A stretch of DNA of 64,000 nt. It comes from Bremia lactucae (lineage: Eukaryota; Oomycota; Peronosporomycetes; Peronosporales; Peronosporaceae). The position numbers and the translations under genes were made by a program. The stretch's first letter is position 1. Each line of letters opens with the position of its first letter. The stretch lies in the NCBI RefSeq assembly GCF_004359215.1, contig NC_090624.1:2265704-2329703 (forward strand). Direction: 5' to 3'. The notes under the pieces were generated by a model. That model searched no databases, was not told where the DNA came from, and saw nothing but the letters and a program-made list of their open reading frames with translations. This document shows positions 52,939 to 64,000 of this stretch, one piece after another.

Positions 52939-53795
52939 CTATTGCAATGCAACAAGCTCAGCGGCTTGCACTAGATAGTCCGCTGGATGCGCATTCAGCC
53001 TTGTCAACATTGCAGTCTTTATTTGTCCAGGCGCTGACTTGCAAAGGCATTCCAAAACACTCTGCTCCGAATTGCCAGATCGCTCCGCCATGTAGACCAG
53101 GTACTGGTATTGCTCAGGCCATGTCTTGCTGTGCTCCTTTGCTCTCGTCATGAGTTCGATCCCTTTCGTAGATGGTATAGGAGTCATGTACAGCATCAGC
53201 ATGCTGTTCATGACGTTCTCAAGTGTATTCGACACAGCAGACCATACAGGTAGCATCTTCTCGTAGTTGCTGAGTGCTGGGCCTTCCAGCTTACCGCTCA
53301 ATGCAAGAATCTTGAACTCCTCCGGCCAATCACCCCCACTCATCATCTGTGCTGCACCAATACGCTGCAGGAAACGCATTCCCCATGCTTTAAAGTAGGC
53401 GCCTACACCTGGGTATGTTTCCTTACCCGTGAACTTAGCAAATCCATACCAGTCCAGGTCTCGAGGCTTAGCTATTTTCAACCCATAACCGTCTGGTGTC
53501 GCAAAAGGTTGCGATGTATCGGGCGGCTGATACCGCTCATCTTTTTGAGGCGGCTGATTGAGAGGCGCGTTCGTTGCGGCGGCTGGTGACGCGGCGGCAT
53601 GCGTGCTTGCTGGATGGGCTCATCGAGCGAGCCCATCCTCATTCGACGGTCACGCGCTTGTATAAAGTCGGTTAACGCGCTTGATCCATTGAATGGGTGC
53701 TTGTAGGGTGTTGTAGGCGCAGCTTGAGCCCGGCGACTCATTTGATCTTGCACCTTCAGCTGGTTTTTCATGAACTGGACTTGCTGCTGCGCCAA
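52939..53795 (-). pseudogene. Copia-2 gag
   Basis: 53795-53478: LAQQQVQFMKNQLKVQDQMSRR, HPFNGSSALTDFIQARDRRMRMGSLDEPIQ. 53481-52939: a 180-codon open frame with DLDWYGFAKFTGKETYPGVG, WGMRFLQRIGAAQMMSGGDWPEEFK, SNYEKMLPVWSAVSNTLENV and a C-terminal helical region. One frameshift separates them. Confidence 0.8.
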
Positions 53796-53821
53796 CCCTG
53801 CGAGGAGTCTCTCAAGTCTAT

Positions 53822-54052
53822 TACACGGGATTCGAGGTAGGAAGTAATTTGAGAGCTAAATGTATTTGAGCTTGTGTTTTTGATTACCTTCGCTGTCCGT
53901 TGAATTTGCTGTCCGTTACCTTTAATCTCTTCTGCGTAGGTTTCTTTAAATCACATTGCCCATCCCAAATGGTCACTTCGTTTCACCATCATTTATGTCC
54001 TGTCCTATCAACAGTCGCACCCTGTCACATCAGTAGTCGCACTGTTTCAACA
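53822..54052 (-). repeat. Copia-2 5' LTR (inner end deleted)
   Basis: Matches 49175-49408 up to CCTCGAATCCCGTG on the minus strand, then lacks the terminal TTGAACA and passes directly into gag. The PBS is therefore missing. Confidence 0.8.
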
Positions 54053-54347
54053 AGCCGCAGTCAGCTCGTCAAGTGATATAGTTTGGGAGTACCCCTGCGA
54101 GGCTATTTTGCCTCTTCGTAAACTTACTAACAAGCGCACTTTAACGATAATTTGTGTAAAATTGTAATTAGGTTACTGAAAAGGAGCATTATAAAAAAAA
54201 GTCGTTACTATTTACTCACTTTCTTTAAAATATTTACTCACTTTCCTAATTCAATGTCAAAATTATCAGTTTTTCATCACTCATGACTCAACCTTGCCAC
54301 TCACCCATCACGCGCACACCTCGGCACGAGCACAGTATAGATTAAAC

Positions 54348-54689
54348 TCAACTTAATAACCACCGCAAACTGCGCAATAAATTAAAATAAAAAAGAAGCA
54401 GAACATTCATTTCGCAAACTAAGATTCTAAATTGTTGGCGCGCTATTTGTGGGATGGGTTTGTTTGTGCGTCTACCTTTTGAACAATTTAGTATCAAAGC
54501 CTTGATTGCGCCTTCTTTTTTATTCCCTTCACATCTAGTATGTAAAACTACTAATGCATGTCCTTCAGCTAATGCATGTGCAAAAATAGCATTATTAGCT
54601 TTCTCCAAGGAGGGATAAGCAATCTTAGCTGGTGCACTTAACACTCCATTGTTTGAGATGAATCTATTATTCAGTATTTCTATGAGCAT
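54348..54689 (-). pseudogene. FAR1/MULE transposase N-terminal-like fragment
   Basis: A 113-aa minus frame: YPSLEKANNAIFAHALAEGHALVVLHTRCEGNKKEGA, then LILNCSKGRRTNK, then RQQFRILVCEMN. The spacing (YPSxExAN...A..GHALVV...C.KG...C.MN) resembles the WRKY-GCM1/FAR1-type DNA-binding start of Mutator-like transposases common in oomycete genomes. The MULE catalytic domain is not present downstream on this strand, where copia-2 begins at 54052. It is a tentative assignment; an independent small gene remains possible. Confidence 0.4.
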
Positions 54690-55007
54690 TTGCGATATAA
54701 GAGATTGGCTGAAAGCTGAGAATGTGGAGTGAATTGAGTGGTATTGAGTTTAGTGAAATGTTTGGTAGTGATTTGAGTGGAAGTAGTTGGATAAAAGTGA
54801 GTGAATATTGAATTTCGTTTAATAATCGTATTAAAAAAAAATCGTGTCGTTCCATTTCCACATGTGATGAATTTTCTTAATATTTTTCTTATCATAAGTT
54901 GTGTGCACCACACCCGGTATATTATGTAGCCCGTCTTAACTAACTTTTTGCCAATTCAAGTAGCTCTCAAGAGGGAGGCCCAACGCGTCGCTGCTAAACC
55001 CCCGACC

Positions 55008-57114
<2,107 letters not shown>

Positions 57115-58040
57115 GTTTGCGATTCTGCGAAACAGAAAAGGTAGCAAGTAGCCTGTGTTTTTTAAACATTTTGTTGTATCTAGTAATGTGAATTGGAAGT
57201 GGACTAGATTAATTAAAACGGTTTTTTCTTGCTAAATTACGATATTGTCTCGATTCTCAGATATGTACACGTAATCGATAGGCGTAGATGAGTTTCTGAT
57301 TCCACCTTGTCGTGCTACGATTTAAGTTGATTCATTAATCGAAAGAACCTTTTTGGTACATCTTCTTGGTCCTTTAATTCATGGAGACCGCCCATTTGAC
57401 TTTGTTGAAAGTCATGTGGCCTGCATGGCTGCTTTTGTCGTAATTTGTTAAAATCTAGCTGCGAGCATTTGTGTTGAATGGCATTAGGGATATCCCCGTC
57501 ACACGACGAATATAAATGCACGTCTTTAATGTTCATGAACTTTTGTCATTTGTAGGACGTGATCCAAATCGAACTCGTTATCGCAGTCATTATTGCTGAA
57601 ACAAACTTTTCCGCCTTTGCCACCCCTTACTACGTGATAAAAAAATGCATTCAGTTGGCCTTCTTCGACAAGACCTTAAGTTTTATCGTAGAATGTCGTT
57701 TTTAAGTTATCTGGTCGGTTCAAAGTTAAGAAAAATATGATTTAAAAATCTTGAATTTTGTATGATAGCTAAAAGCGAGAGTGATGGTGCGAAAAGTTGC
57801 TGTGTCAGAAGCAAAAAAAAACATTCATTTCATCCGATCTAACAGTACATGCAATTTGGCGTCATTTTCACATGATTTGCCAAAACCAAAATATTTAAAT
57901 TGGAATTCGTTCCTACAGACTTGATTGCTCGAAGAGGTTCGTACGGACTTCAAAGTTCTACCTCGGCATTTCCCCCTCGACGACCAGCTCCCCATCATTG
58001 CGAGACTCTTGCCTCACGACCCCTCCTCTACCTCGACATC
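57115..58040. other. Intergenic between kinase and next gene
   Basis: About 0.9 kb, AT-rich, containing the kinase 3' UTR and the promoter of the next gene. TATTTAAATTGG at 57892-57903 is TATA-like. No other gene is seen. Confidence 0.5.
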
Positions 58041-59177
58041 ATGGACGCGCTAAACTCGTTGTGCTTCACGGCATCGTCTTTTTCGCTATGCAGCTATCGC
58101 TCCGAAGAGCCGCATCTCTTATCGGTACCCGTGTCCAAACCCAAGCCAAATTCGTCCGTGACAATCCTCCCAGCGCCTGGAAGCAGCACGAGTGTCTACG
58201 TCCCCTCTGCAAGCGCGAGAGATAGCGTACTCACACATTACGCGAACGAAGCCCTGGAGAAGACGAACTCGAAACAGACTCCGGGACTTGGTCCAACTCG
58301 CCTTCCAAGCAAGAGAAAGCGCTGTAACGTAGAAGACGACTTGACACTCACACGAACGAAGCGGAAGGCCAGTACGGACTATCTTCGTAAAGGTCAATGG
58401 ACTACGACAGAGGAACGACTCGCGCGTCTCTTGATCGAGGCGTTTGAAGAAGGGTATTTGCCCATTTACACGGGCATTCGACTCCGTGGGTACTTGGCCG
58501 TGCAATTGCAATGCGACCCCATGCGTGTATCCAAGAAATTATGTGCTGGCACCATTGATGGTAAAATCATGCCAAAGAATTATGGGCAGCAGAAGTTTAA
58601 ACTTCGCAAGAAAAGTCTCTGGGACGCGAATGAAGCAGCACGTCGGATTTCCGAGCTCGAGGGGCTTACAATTGCGATGTGGGCCGAAGCACGAATGAGG
58701 AAACCGTCGTTCTTGACGCTGTCGAGTACGTGTACGCTCAAGAATCGACGGCACGGGGACGACGAGAGCGACGTGGTGGTGTCGCCACCAAGCCCTGGTT
58801 TAAGCTGTTCTCCGGCGTCGACGCTTACGGTTTTGAAGCAAGAGAAGTTTCCTATTATCTATTTAAATTTATCAAATTTAAAGCACTATTCGGGTCGAGG
58901 CGATACGAGCGATAGCGATCCAGCTTCAAAGGATTCCGACTCGGACGCGGAGCCCGTGCGATTGGATGGCGAGTCCCTGCAGGCAGCCTATGATCTGCTC
59001 ACGTTGTGCAGTCCTCGAGGCACTGTGACAATGCACAATACCAAGAAGATCAATGTGGCTTCTGACGTCGCTGCTACGAATAAATCTACCATGAACAAGT
59101 TGGTCGATTACGTGTCGAGTAAACCATCTTCGACGGACTGTGCAAAAGAGGGATTCCCATTGAAAGGTTTGGTTTGA
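58041..59177 (+). CDS. Stramenopile PMRVSKK-domain nuclear protein
   Basis: A single exon of 378 aa from the first in-frame ATG (58041). After a Ser/Pro-rich N-terminus come basic clusters (KRKRC at 91-95, KRKAS at 108-112) typical of nuclear signals. Then a conserved domain at about 118-205: KGQWTTTEERLARLLIEAFEEG, IRLRGYLAVQLQCDPMRVSKKL, then KIMPKNYGQQKFK and SLWDANEAARRISELE. A block G-x-W-x-x-E-E...LI..F..G......LR.YLA..L.CDPMR(I/V)SKK recurs, from what I know of these genomes, in uncharacterised proteins of oomycetes and diatoms. The start resembles one SANT/Myb repeat, so DNA binding is plausible but unproven. The C-terminal third is acidic and Ser-rich (SDSDPASKDSDSDAEP). Confidence 0.7.
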   Translation: MDALNSLCFTASSFSLCSYRSEEPHLLSVPVSKPKPNSSVTILPAPGSSTSVYVPSASARDSVLTHYANEALEKTNSKQTPGLGPTRLPSKRKRCNVEDDLTLTRTKRKASTDYLRKGQWTTTEERLARLLIEAFEEGYLPIYTGIRLRGYLAVQLQCDPMRVSKKLCAGTIDGKIMPKNYGQQKFKLRKKSLWDANEAARRISELEGLTIAMWAEARMRKPSFLTLSSTCTLKNRRHGDDESDVVVSPPSPGLSCSPASTLTVLKQEKFPIIYLNLSNLKHYSGRGDTSDSDPASKDSDSDAEPVRLDGESLQAAYDLLTLCSPRGTVTMHNTKKINVASDVAATNKSTMNKLVDYVSSKPSSTDCAKEGFPLKGLV

Positions 59178-59444
59178 AAAGATATCCAGAGTGTAGCTAC
59201 GTGCACGAAGGAAGAAGTTGGTGAGGTGCAATGGATTGAAACGAGCAGCAAGTTTTCGAGTGGAAAGACTTTAAGGAGACGATGCTAGAACTATTGTGAC
59301 GGTTTTGGTGTAGCGGCACACCATATAAATAGGATTGTAAAAAGCTTTATTCGTGGAAACGGAATTTCTTAATTATTTCCAATGTGATTCAAAAATTTGT
59401 TTTAATGCCAAGACTTTATCCTCAAAACGTCGCTCTCGGGTGGG

Positions 59445-61068
59445 ATGGCAGCAGGTTCCACGCGCTCGTCGCTGCGGCAACGCAAGGTACACGCCCCGTC
59501 GGCTTTTACCGTCCAAGACGAACATAAGGATCGCGTGGACGCACATGTATCGAGCGAAAAGCGATTCAAGTCGCGACCGGAGAGCTGGACCTACAACACG
59601 TTCCGAGCCACTCATGGCAGCGACGTCGAAGGGCTGCTGCTTTTTCCCGAGCAGCCGCGCCAGATCTTTGTGCTACTTATCGTAGTCGTTGCTTTCTCGT
59701 ACTACTCCTTCACGCACGATTCGCAGGATGCCGTACAAAACGTGCGCAATGCACTTTTCGCTGCCATTGGGATCTTCCTGGTCTATTGCTTTCTGCAAAC
59801 ACGCGACGGTCTCATGATGCGCCCTCACCCTGGCGTATGGCGTGTGGTGCACGGATGTTCTGTTGTCTACTTGTTGCTATTAGCAGCCATGCTCGTACAG
59901 AATCGAGAGAGTGCGATAAAGGGCATGCAATTCTTGTTCCCGGAAGTCGGTAGTCGACCTAGGACCCCAATTGTCGCTAAGCTTCAATGTGACATGAATT
60001 TCGAGGTTTGTACCCAATTATAAAAGGGAGCAATGATAGGTTAAAAATAATGAAGCTGTGACACCTATAGTCACTGACGCGGGGAATGACAAGCATCTGG
60101 TTTCTTGCTCACATGACGGGCTGGTGGGGCAAAATGTGCATGTTTCGAGATTGGCGCTTTTGCTGGATGTTGAGCATTGCGTTTGAGCTATTGGAGCTTG
60201 CATTCCAATTTGTGATTCCGGACTTTCAAGAGTGTTGGTACGTATGCTTTAGAATGGCCGAGAGAGGATGTTTAACTAATTTCGAGAGCTTGCAGGTGGG
60301 ACTCGGTGTTGTTGGACTTATTAGGTGCCAACATCTTGGGCATGTGCCTCGGTCGCGTAACGCTATGGATGCTCGAGTCGAAAGAGTACGATTGGCCCGG
60401 TCGTCGAGGCAAGAAGATGGGCTACATTCGCTTAGCACTCAATCAATTCACGCCATTTCGATGGGAGGAGTATCATTGGGAAGTCTTTTCAAGTTTTCAT
60501 CGATTCGCAGCAATTCTGTTTGCTTTTGTCATGTGTCTCGTTTCGGAACTCAATGCGTTTTTCATGCTCACAACTTTACGCATTCCTAAAGAGAGTCGAT
60601 TCAACTCGTACCGCCTTTTTCTCGTGTTTTTGCTGGGAATTCCTGCAGCTGCTGAGGTGGGGTGGCTAGCTTGAAAAAAGGCGAAAAATGTCCTTTTGTA
60701 TGTAATTTGACTAACGCTGTCTAGTGCCTGTATAGTACTATGAATTCATCACGAACCCGGCATGCTGGCGGCTTGGACAGAATGCATGGATGATCCTTTC
60801 CATTGCGACATTTGAAGTTCTCGTGTGGGTTAAATTCTCGGCAAATGGCGAGCTATTTACCAAACCACCACCACCAATGGTGATGTACCCAATCTTGGCT
60901 TTTTTCGTCATGTTTTCAGTCTGGATGCTGCTTTTTTTTCGTAAAGAAAAGCAGCGACCTGGTTTGCAACGGTCGCGTACTCAAGTCCTTAGCTGGAGTT
61001 ATCTGGACGTGCTGTTCTGGGCCTCCTTCGCGCCATTCCTTTTCTTGGCTTCACAGTGGGCATTTTAA
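59445..61068 (+). CDS. Phosphatidylserine synthase (base-exchange type)
   Basis: Four exons (59445-60005, 60071-60237, 60296-60656, 60736-61068), 473 aa; introns of 65, 58 and 79 bp all splice in frame. It belongs to the PSS1/PSS2 family (Pfam PSS), which exchanges the head group of phosphatidylcholine or -ethanolamine for serine at the ER membrane. Landmarks: QTRDGLMMRPHPGVWRVVHG (about 125-144; PHP-x-FWR is the family signature), WFLAHMTGWWGKMCMFRDW, ELLELAFQFVIPDFQECWWDS, then GMCLGR, LNQFTPFRWEEYHW, LVSELNAFFML, and YYEFITNPACWRLGQNAWM. About eight to nine hydrophobic segments, no signal peptide. The cytosolic N-terminus is basic (SLRQRK). Splicing is required to restore the invariant CWWDS motif, which confirms intron 2. 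Confidence 0.92.
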
Positions 61069-61317
61069 TGACTGTTGAAAGCGATTGCTAACAATAATTA
61101 TAACATACAGAAAGAAATACACTTTTTTGTTTACTTTATACATACACAGATTTTACTTATTCGAGGGCTCGTCAGTTTTTAATAATTACTAATTGAAATC
61201 CTTCTCTAAATATCAGAAAACCTCTCGACGAGCATTCTCTTTCATGCAAACAGTACGACTTTTACTTCCGGTACCACGTACCAGCGCCGAGAAACAGCGT
61301 CGTGACCCCCCTGTCGA

Positions 61318-62992
61318 ATGCCCTCTACCAAAGCTGCAAACGTATCTCCAGCTACCTCAGCGGCGACAAACCACCACGAAACGTCCGCAAGTAGCGCCGC
61401 CTCCCGCAAGCGCGTCTTTACCTTTCAAAAGCGGTGGCTACACTCGCTCCCAATCGTCGAGCGCGCGCTGTTTGAGTCCGAGCTCACTGGGCGTGTCCCG
61501 AAAGCCTTGCACACACCCGCTGACGCTTCGTCCACCGCCGCAGTGAAAGACGAATCAATTGCAACGGCGCAAAATGTAATCGTGTGCATGCTTTGCGACG
61601 ATCCTGCGTCCAAGCGCGAGCCCACGAAGATCTGGAATCGTCTTAATTGTCGCCGAGGTCGCATCGAAAATCATTTGATGAGCAAACATCCGGAATTCAT
61701 GCGATTGCTTAAATACAAACGCGAAGCCGAAGGCGATGTGGCCGTGCAATTATTTTTACAAAGTTTGCGGGAAGGTCGGTGCAATCTTCGCACTGAGATT
61801 GACACGGGATTGTACAGCCAATTGGCTATCAATGCTTCCAGTCCGCTTCCAAGTGGCACTGAGACGTCTGCGCTGTTCAAGCGTTCGTATAGCGAGTATA
61901 TGAATGTGCTGGAATTGCATACTGAAGGAAGCCATCGCAAACGTTTCAAAAGCTCGACTTCTTCCCTTGTTTCGGAACACGCAACAACCCCCACGACGCC
62001 TTTAATCACTTCTGTAGGCGGCACCTTAATGCCCTTGCATCAAGCGATCACGGAAGACAACAGTGTGCTGTACCAAGAAGCTTTACCGTTGTCGCAGTGG
62101 CAGACGGTCTTTGCGAACAAATTGGTGCGTTCTCGTAGTAGCAATAACGCAATTTTGTTTGACCCCTTACCGAGTGTATGTATGGCTCGATAAGGTCGTC
62201 GTGACAGGTGGAGATAACAACGTGATCGCGTTTGTTGCGACGCAATTGTGGCTCCTAGGAGCAAATGTGTTGCTTACGTTCACGTACGTATGAGTGTTTG
62301 CCATACTCGTGCACGATAGTGGCTAATTGATTGAATGTAGCACCATGTCTGCGGTCGATGAATTCAATACAAAACACATTGGTCGATTTCCCGATCCGTC
62401 CGAAAGCGACAAAAGTCCTCGTGGTGTGATGCTACCCATGCTAAGTTCATTTCAAAGTGTTAAAACCATTCACGAGTGGTGTACGTCGATTGCTTCCAAG
62501 TACCAACGCGTCGATTATTTGATTAATTATGCCGAATCGGACGTTGTCGAGGCATTTGCAACGGCAGAAGAATCGACTCGTAGCGTCTCGACGTACGTAT
62601 CGTGGTTACTGTTGTCGTTTGTGGACAATTTGATTGATAAAAGGTGTATCGATGAAAGGTTTCTAGAAATTTTGTGTGAAGCAATGGCGTCCACGTGCTT
62701 TCCTGATCGTGTTCCTGACGACGAGTCGTGGTCACTTGCGAGCAATGGGACAATTGTGAACATTGCGTCGTTGTCCGAGGAGACCTTGTTGGAGCCATTG
62801 GTGAAAAGGATGGCCACGAAGCTGCAATCGCGCCATGTGCAGTTGAATTGCATCTTATTGCCAATGCAGTCGATTGCAGAGAGGGAGTTGGTGCATTCCG
62901 AGGGCATTGCGACGCTGTCGCATACGATTTTGTTCCTTTTGTCGCCATTGAGTCGATTCGTGTCAGGAAGTGTCTTACGTGTGGGAGGGTAG
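61318..62992 (+). CDS. C2H2/BED-like zinc finger fused to SDR-fold pseudoenzyme
   Basis: Exons 61318-62124, 62195-62283, 62341-62992 give 515 aa. Intron 1 (GTGCGT...GATAAG, 70 bp) joins FANKL to VVVTGG; intron 2 (GTACGT...TGTAG, 57 bp) joins LLTFT to TMSAVDEF; both keep frame. Residues 86-128 form a zinc finger: C90-x2-C93-x25-H119-x4-H124 with HPEF after it, BED-like. From 265 on, the sequence follows a classical short-chain dehydrogenase: NKLVVVTGGDNNVIAFVATQLWLLGANVLLTF, VDYLINYAE (for LVNNAG), NGTIVNIASLSE, HVQLNCILLP, FLLSPLSRFVSGSVLRVGG. The glycines of TGxxxGIG are replaced (DNNVIA) and no YxxxK follows the Ser position, so cofactor binding and catalysis should be lost. A single-gene reading is favoured by splice phases; two abutting genes is the alternative. 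Confidence 0.7.
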
Positions 62993-63682
62993 TCAGTATC
63001 GGAGTTTTTGTTGTAGCTGTTGCTTTGTGAATGTGGTTGTGAATAGAAAGGCTTGAAGAAGAATATTCGGTGAAACCATCTGTTTTTGCGCCTTTCTTCC
63101 AAACAGACGGCCTGGTCTCACGAATGAAGCCACCGACGCATCGAGTCAGAAGCGGTCCTAGCGACTTATAGACTTACGACGCTTGCGCTTCTAGAACAAA
63201 AGGTTGGATAAGTATTAATTCGTACGAAGCGTTAATGGTAGAGGCTTTTGGCGCATGGATTGCCGAGGTTGCTTTATTTGTACACTTTGTTGAATCTTTT
63301 TTTAAAAACCAAATTTGCTGCTCTACCCCGTCACGTAGAATAGCTTCACGCCCTCCTTTGCTCTTGTTGACGCTTGCGAAGTGCAACACGAACCCTAGTC
63401 TGGCGATAGTCTCCAAGGCACGAAAATCGAAGCGGCGTCGAGAAGCCAGCTGATTAATCTCCGAGCCTTCACTTGTCAGTTCGAAGCCACTTCTTCTGCT
63501 CAATCAAGTCAGATAACTCCAGTAATAAACGAGGCAGTTTAGATTAGATGCGGACACCTTTTGCGTTAAAAATGACCAGGCCTCCCTTTTTCAAAAAAAG
63601 ATGCAGACACAGGAAGCTATTCGTTTTCTGTTTTTGCGGCGTACGTAGCGATTTGCTCGCGTGTTACTCGCACGTTTGAGCT
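62993..63682. other. Intergenic or uncertain coding
   Basis: Frames on both strands at 63174-63503 (109 aa minus; 72 aa plus) overlap and have no domain I recognise. The minus frame (SRRRFDFRALETIARLGFVLHF) ends in a stop at 63174 and could be a terminal exon, but no splice acceptor context convinces me. Confidence 0.35.
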
Positions 63683-63922
63683 ATGCTCAGACGCCCAGCT
63701 GTTCCATACAGTAATTCATTGAATCGGCACTTCGAACGTGCGCGTAGAAGCCATGGAGACGCCCACGTACAGTATCACGAACGCCGCGAGGAAAGCCCCA
63801 TGAGCTCTCCCGCACAGGCGTTGCCGTCACCCCCGGAGCATTCATTGAATCGTTTTATTAAAACACAAAAGTTCCATCTCAACGAGGAAAAAAAAACAAT
63901 GGCATTATCGTACATAGGTTAG
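63683..63922 (+). CDS. Possible first exon of a gene running off the window
   Basis: ATG at 63683 opens 79 codons that are basic and Arg/His-rich (LNRHFERARRSHGDAHVQYHERREE) then Ser/Pro-rich (SSPAQALPSPPEHSLNRF). The coding-like frame ends ALSYIG at a TAG whose bases form ACATAG-GTTAGC, so a 5' splice site at or just before the stop is possible. No domain is recognised and no continuation is visible before 64000. Confidence 0.3.
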   Translation: MLRRPAVPYSNSLNRHFERARRSHGDAHVQYHERREESPMSSPAQALPSPPEHSLNRFIKTQKFHLNEEKKTMALSYIG

Positions 63923-64000
63923 CGATCTGACTCGTTGAAGACAAGTGCAGGTCGCGAGAATTGTGTGTTTTTCTTTTTTTCGCACATTTGCCCTCATTTT

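Larger units (their letters stand above)
49175..54052 (-). mobile_element. Ty1/copia element 2 (minus), lacks PBS
   Basis: A 4.9 kb element related to copia-1 but with longer, diverged LTRs (53822-54052 and 49175-49408) and a near-perfect target duplication (TGCCG at 49170-49174 and AGCCG at 54053-54057). Domain order gag, zinc knuckle, protease, integrase, RT, RNase H is complete and the RT-RNase H frame is open for 362 codons. The start of the internal region, including the PBS and about the first 50 gag codons, is deleted: LTR sequence runs directly into the LERLLAGLAQQQ part of gag. It also carries protease, integrase and zinc-knuckle substitutions. Confidence 0.9.

Noticed and set aside
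57900..58040. Upstream extension of the PMRVSKK gene
   Set aside because: The extended frame begins at TTG and has no ATG; the region looks like a promoter/5' UTR with a TATA-like sequence.
62523..63102. Minus-strand frames of 141 and 191 aa opposite the SDR exon
   Set aside because: Low-complexity Thr/Ser antisense reading; the plus strand has the SDR motifs and splice sites.

Overview
This window looks like nuclear DNA of a plant-pathogenic oomycete (Peronosporales: a downy mildew or Phytophthora-like species). The evidence is a secreted protein with an RxLR-type motif, short introns of 54-93 bp that mostly begin GTACGT or GTGCGT, initiator-like CATTYYNCAWTTT-type sequences just before start codons, a stramenopile-only regulator-like protein (core PMRVSKK), and dense Ty3/gypsy and Ty1/copia retrotransposons. 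The species cannot be fixed from sequence alone.

Layout: three islands of ordinary genes sit in a sea of decayed retroelements. 1-6.3 kb is nested gypsy debris. 6.6-14.5 kb is gene island 1: a CREG-like secreted protein gene with apparent frameshifts, a secreted glucose-6-phosphate 1-epimerase-like gene (convergent with it), an RxLR-type effector candidate, and an unknown two-exon gene. 14.8-36.6 kb is a block of gypsy elements of four related LTR families, called here LTR-A (about 19.1-27.2 kb, the only one with both LTRs, PBS and PPT), LTR-B (14.8 kb and 5.7 kb), LTR-C (30-36.6 kb, minus strand) and LTR-D (27.6-29.9 kb plus, and 1.6-6.3 kb minus). 36.9-38.3 kb is island 2, one FtsH-like AAA ATPase gene without a peptidase domain. 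38.5-54.1 kb holds a truncated LTR-A copy, a solo LTR-C with a target-site duplication, and two minus-strand copia elements. 55-63 kb is island 3: an SNF1/AMPK catalytic subunit gene (six exons), the stramenopile PMRVSKK protein, a phosphatidylserine synthase (four exons), and a three-exon gene joining a C2H2/BED-like zinc finger to a degenerate short-chain-dehydrogenase fold.

The host genes do not form an operon-like pathway; each has its own promoter. Multi-exon models were assembled by hand from splice sites that restore frame and family homology. No intact autonomous retrotransposon was found. Every element carries stops, frameshifts, or loss of catalytic residues.

The most unusual structures are: a tRNA-Glu(CTC) head fused to an inverted gag/protease segment inside the LTR-A element; a hairpin in the LTR-D family whose stem pairs covary between copies; paired terminal hairpins in LTR-B; a 26-bp inverted repeat upstream of the effector gene; a copia element whose primer-binding site matches the anticodon arm of initiator tRNA; and the zinc-finger/SDR pseudoenzyme fusion.
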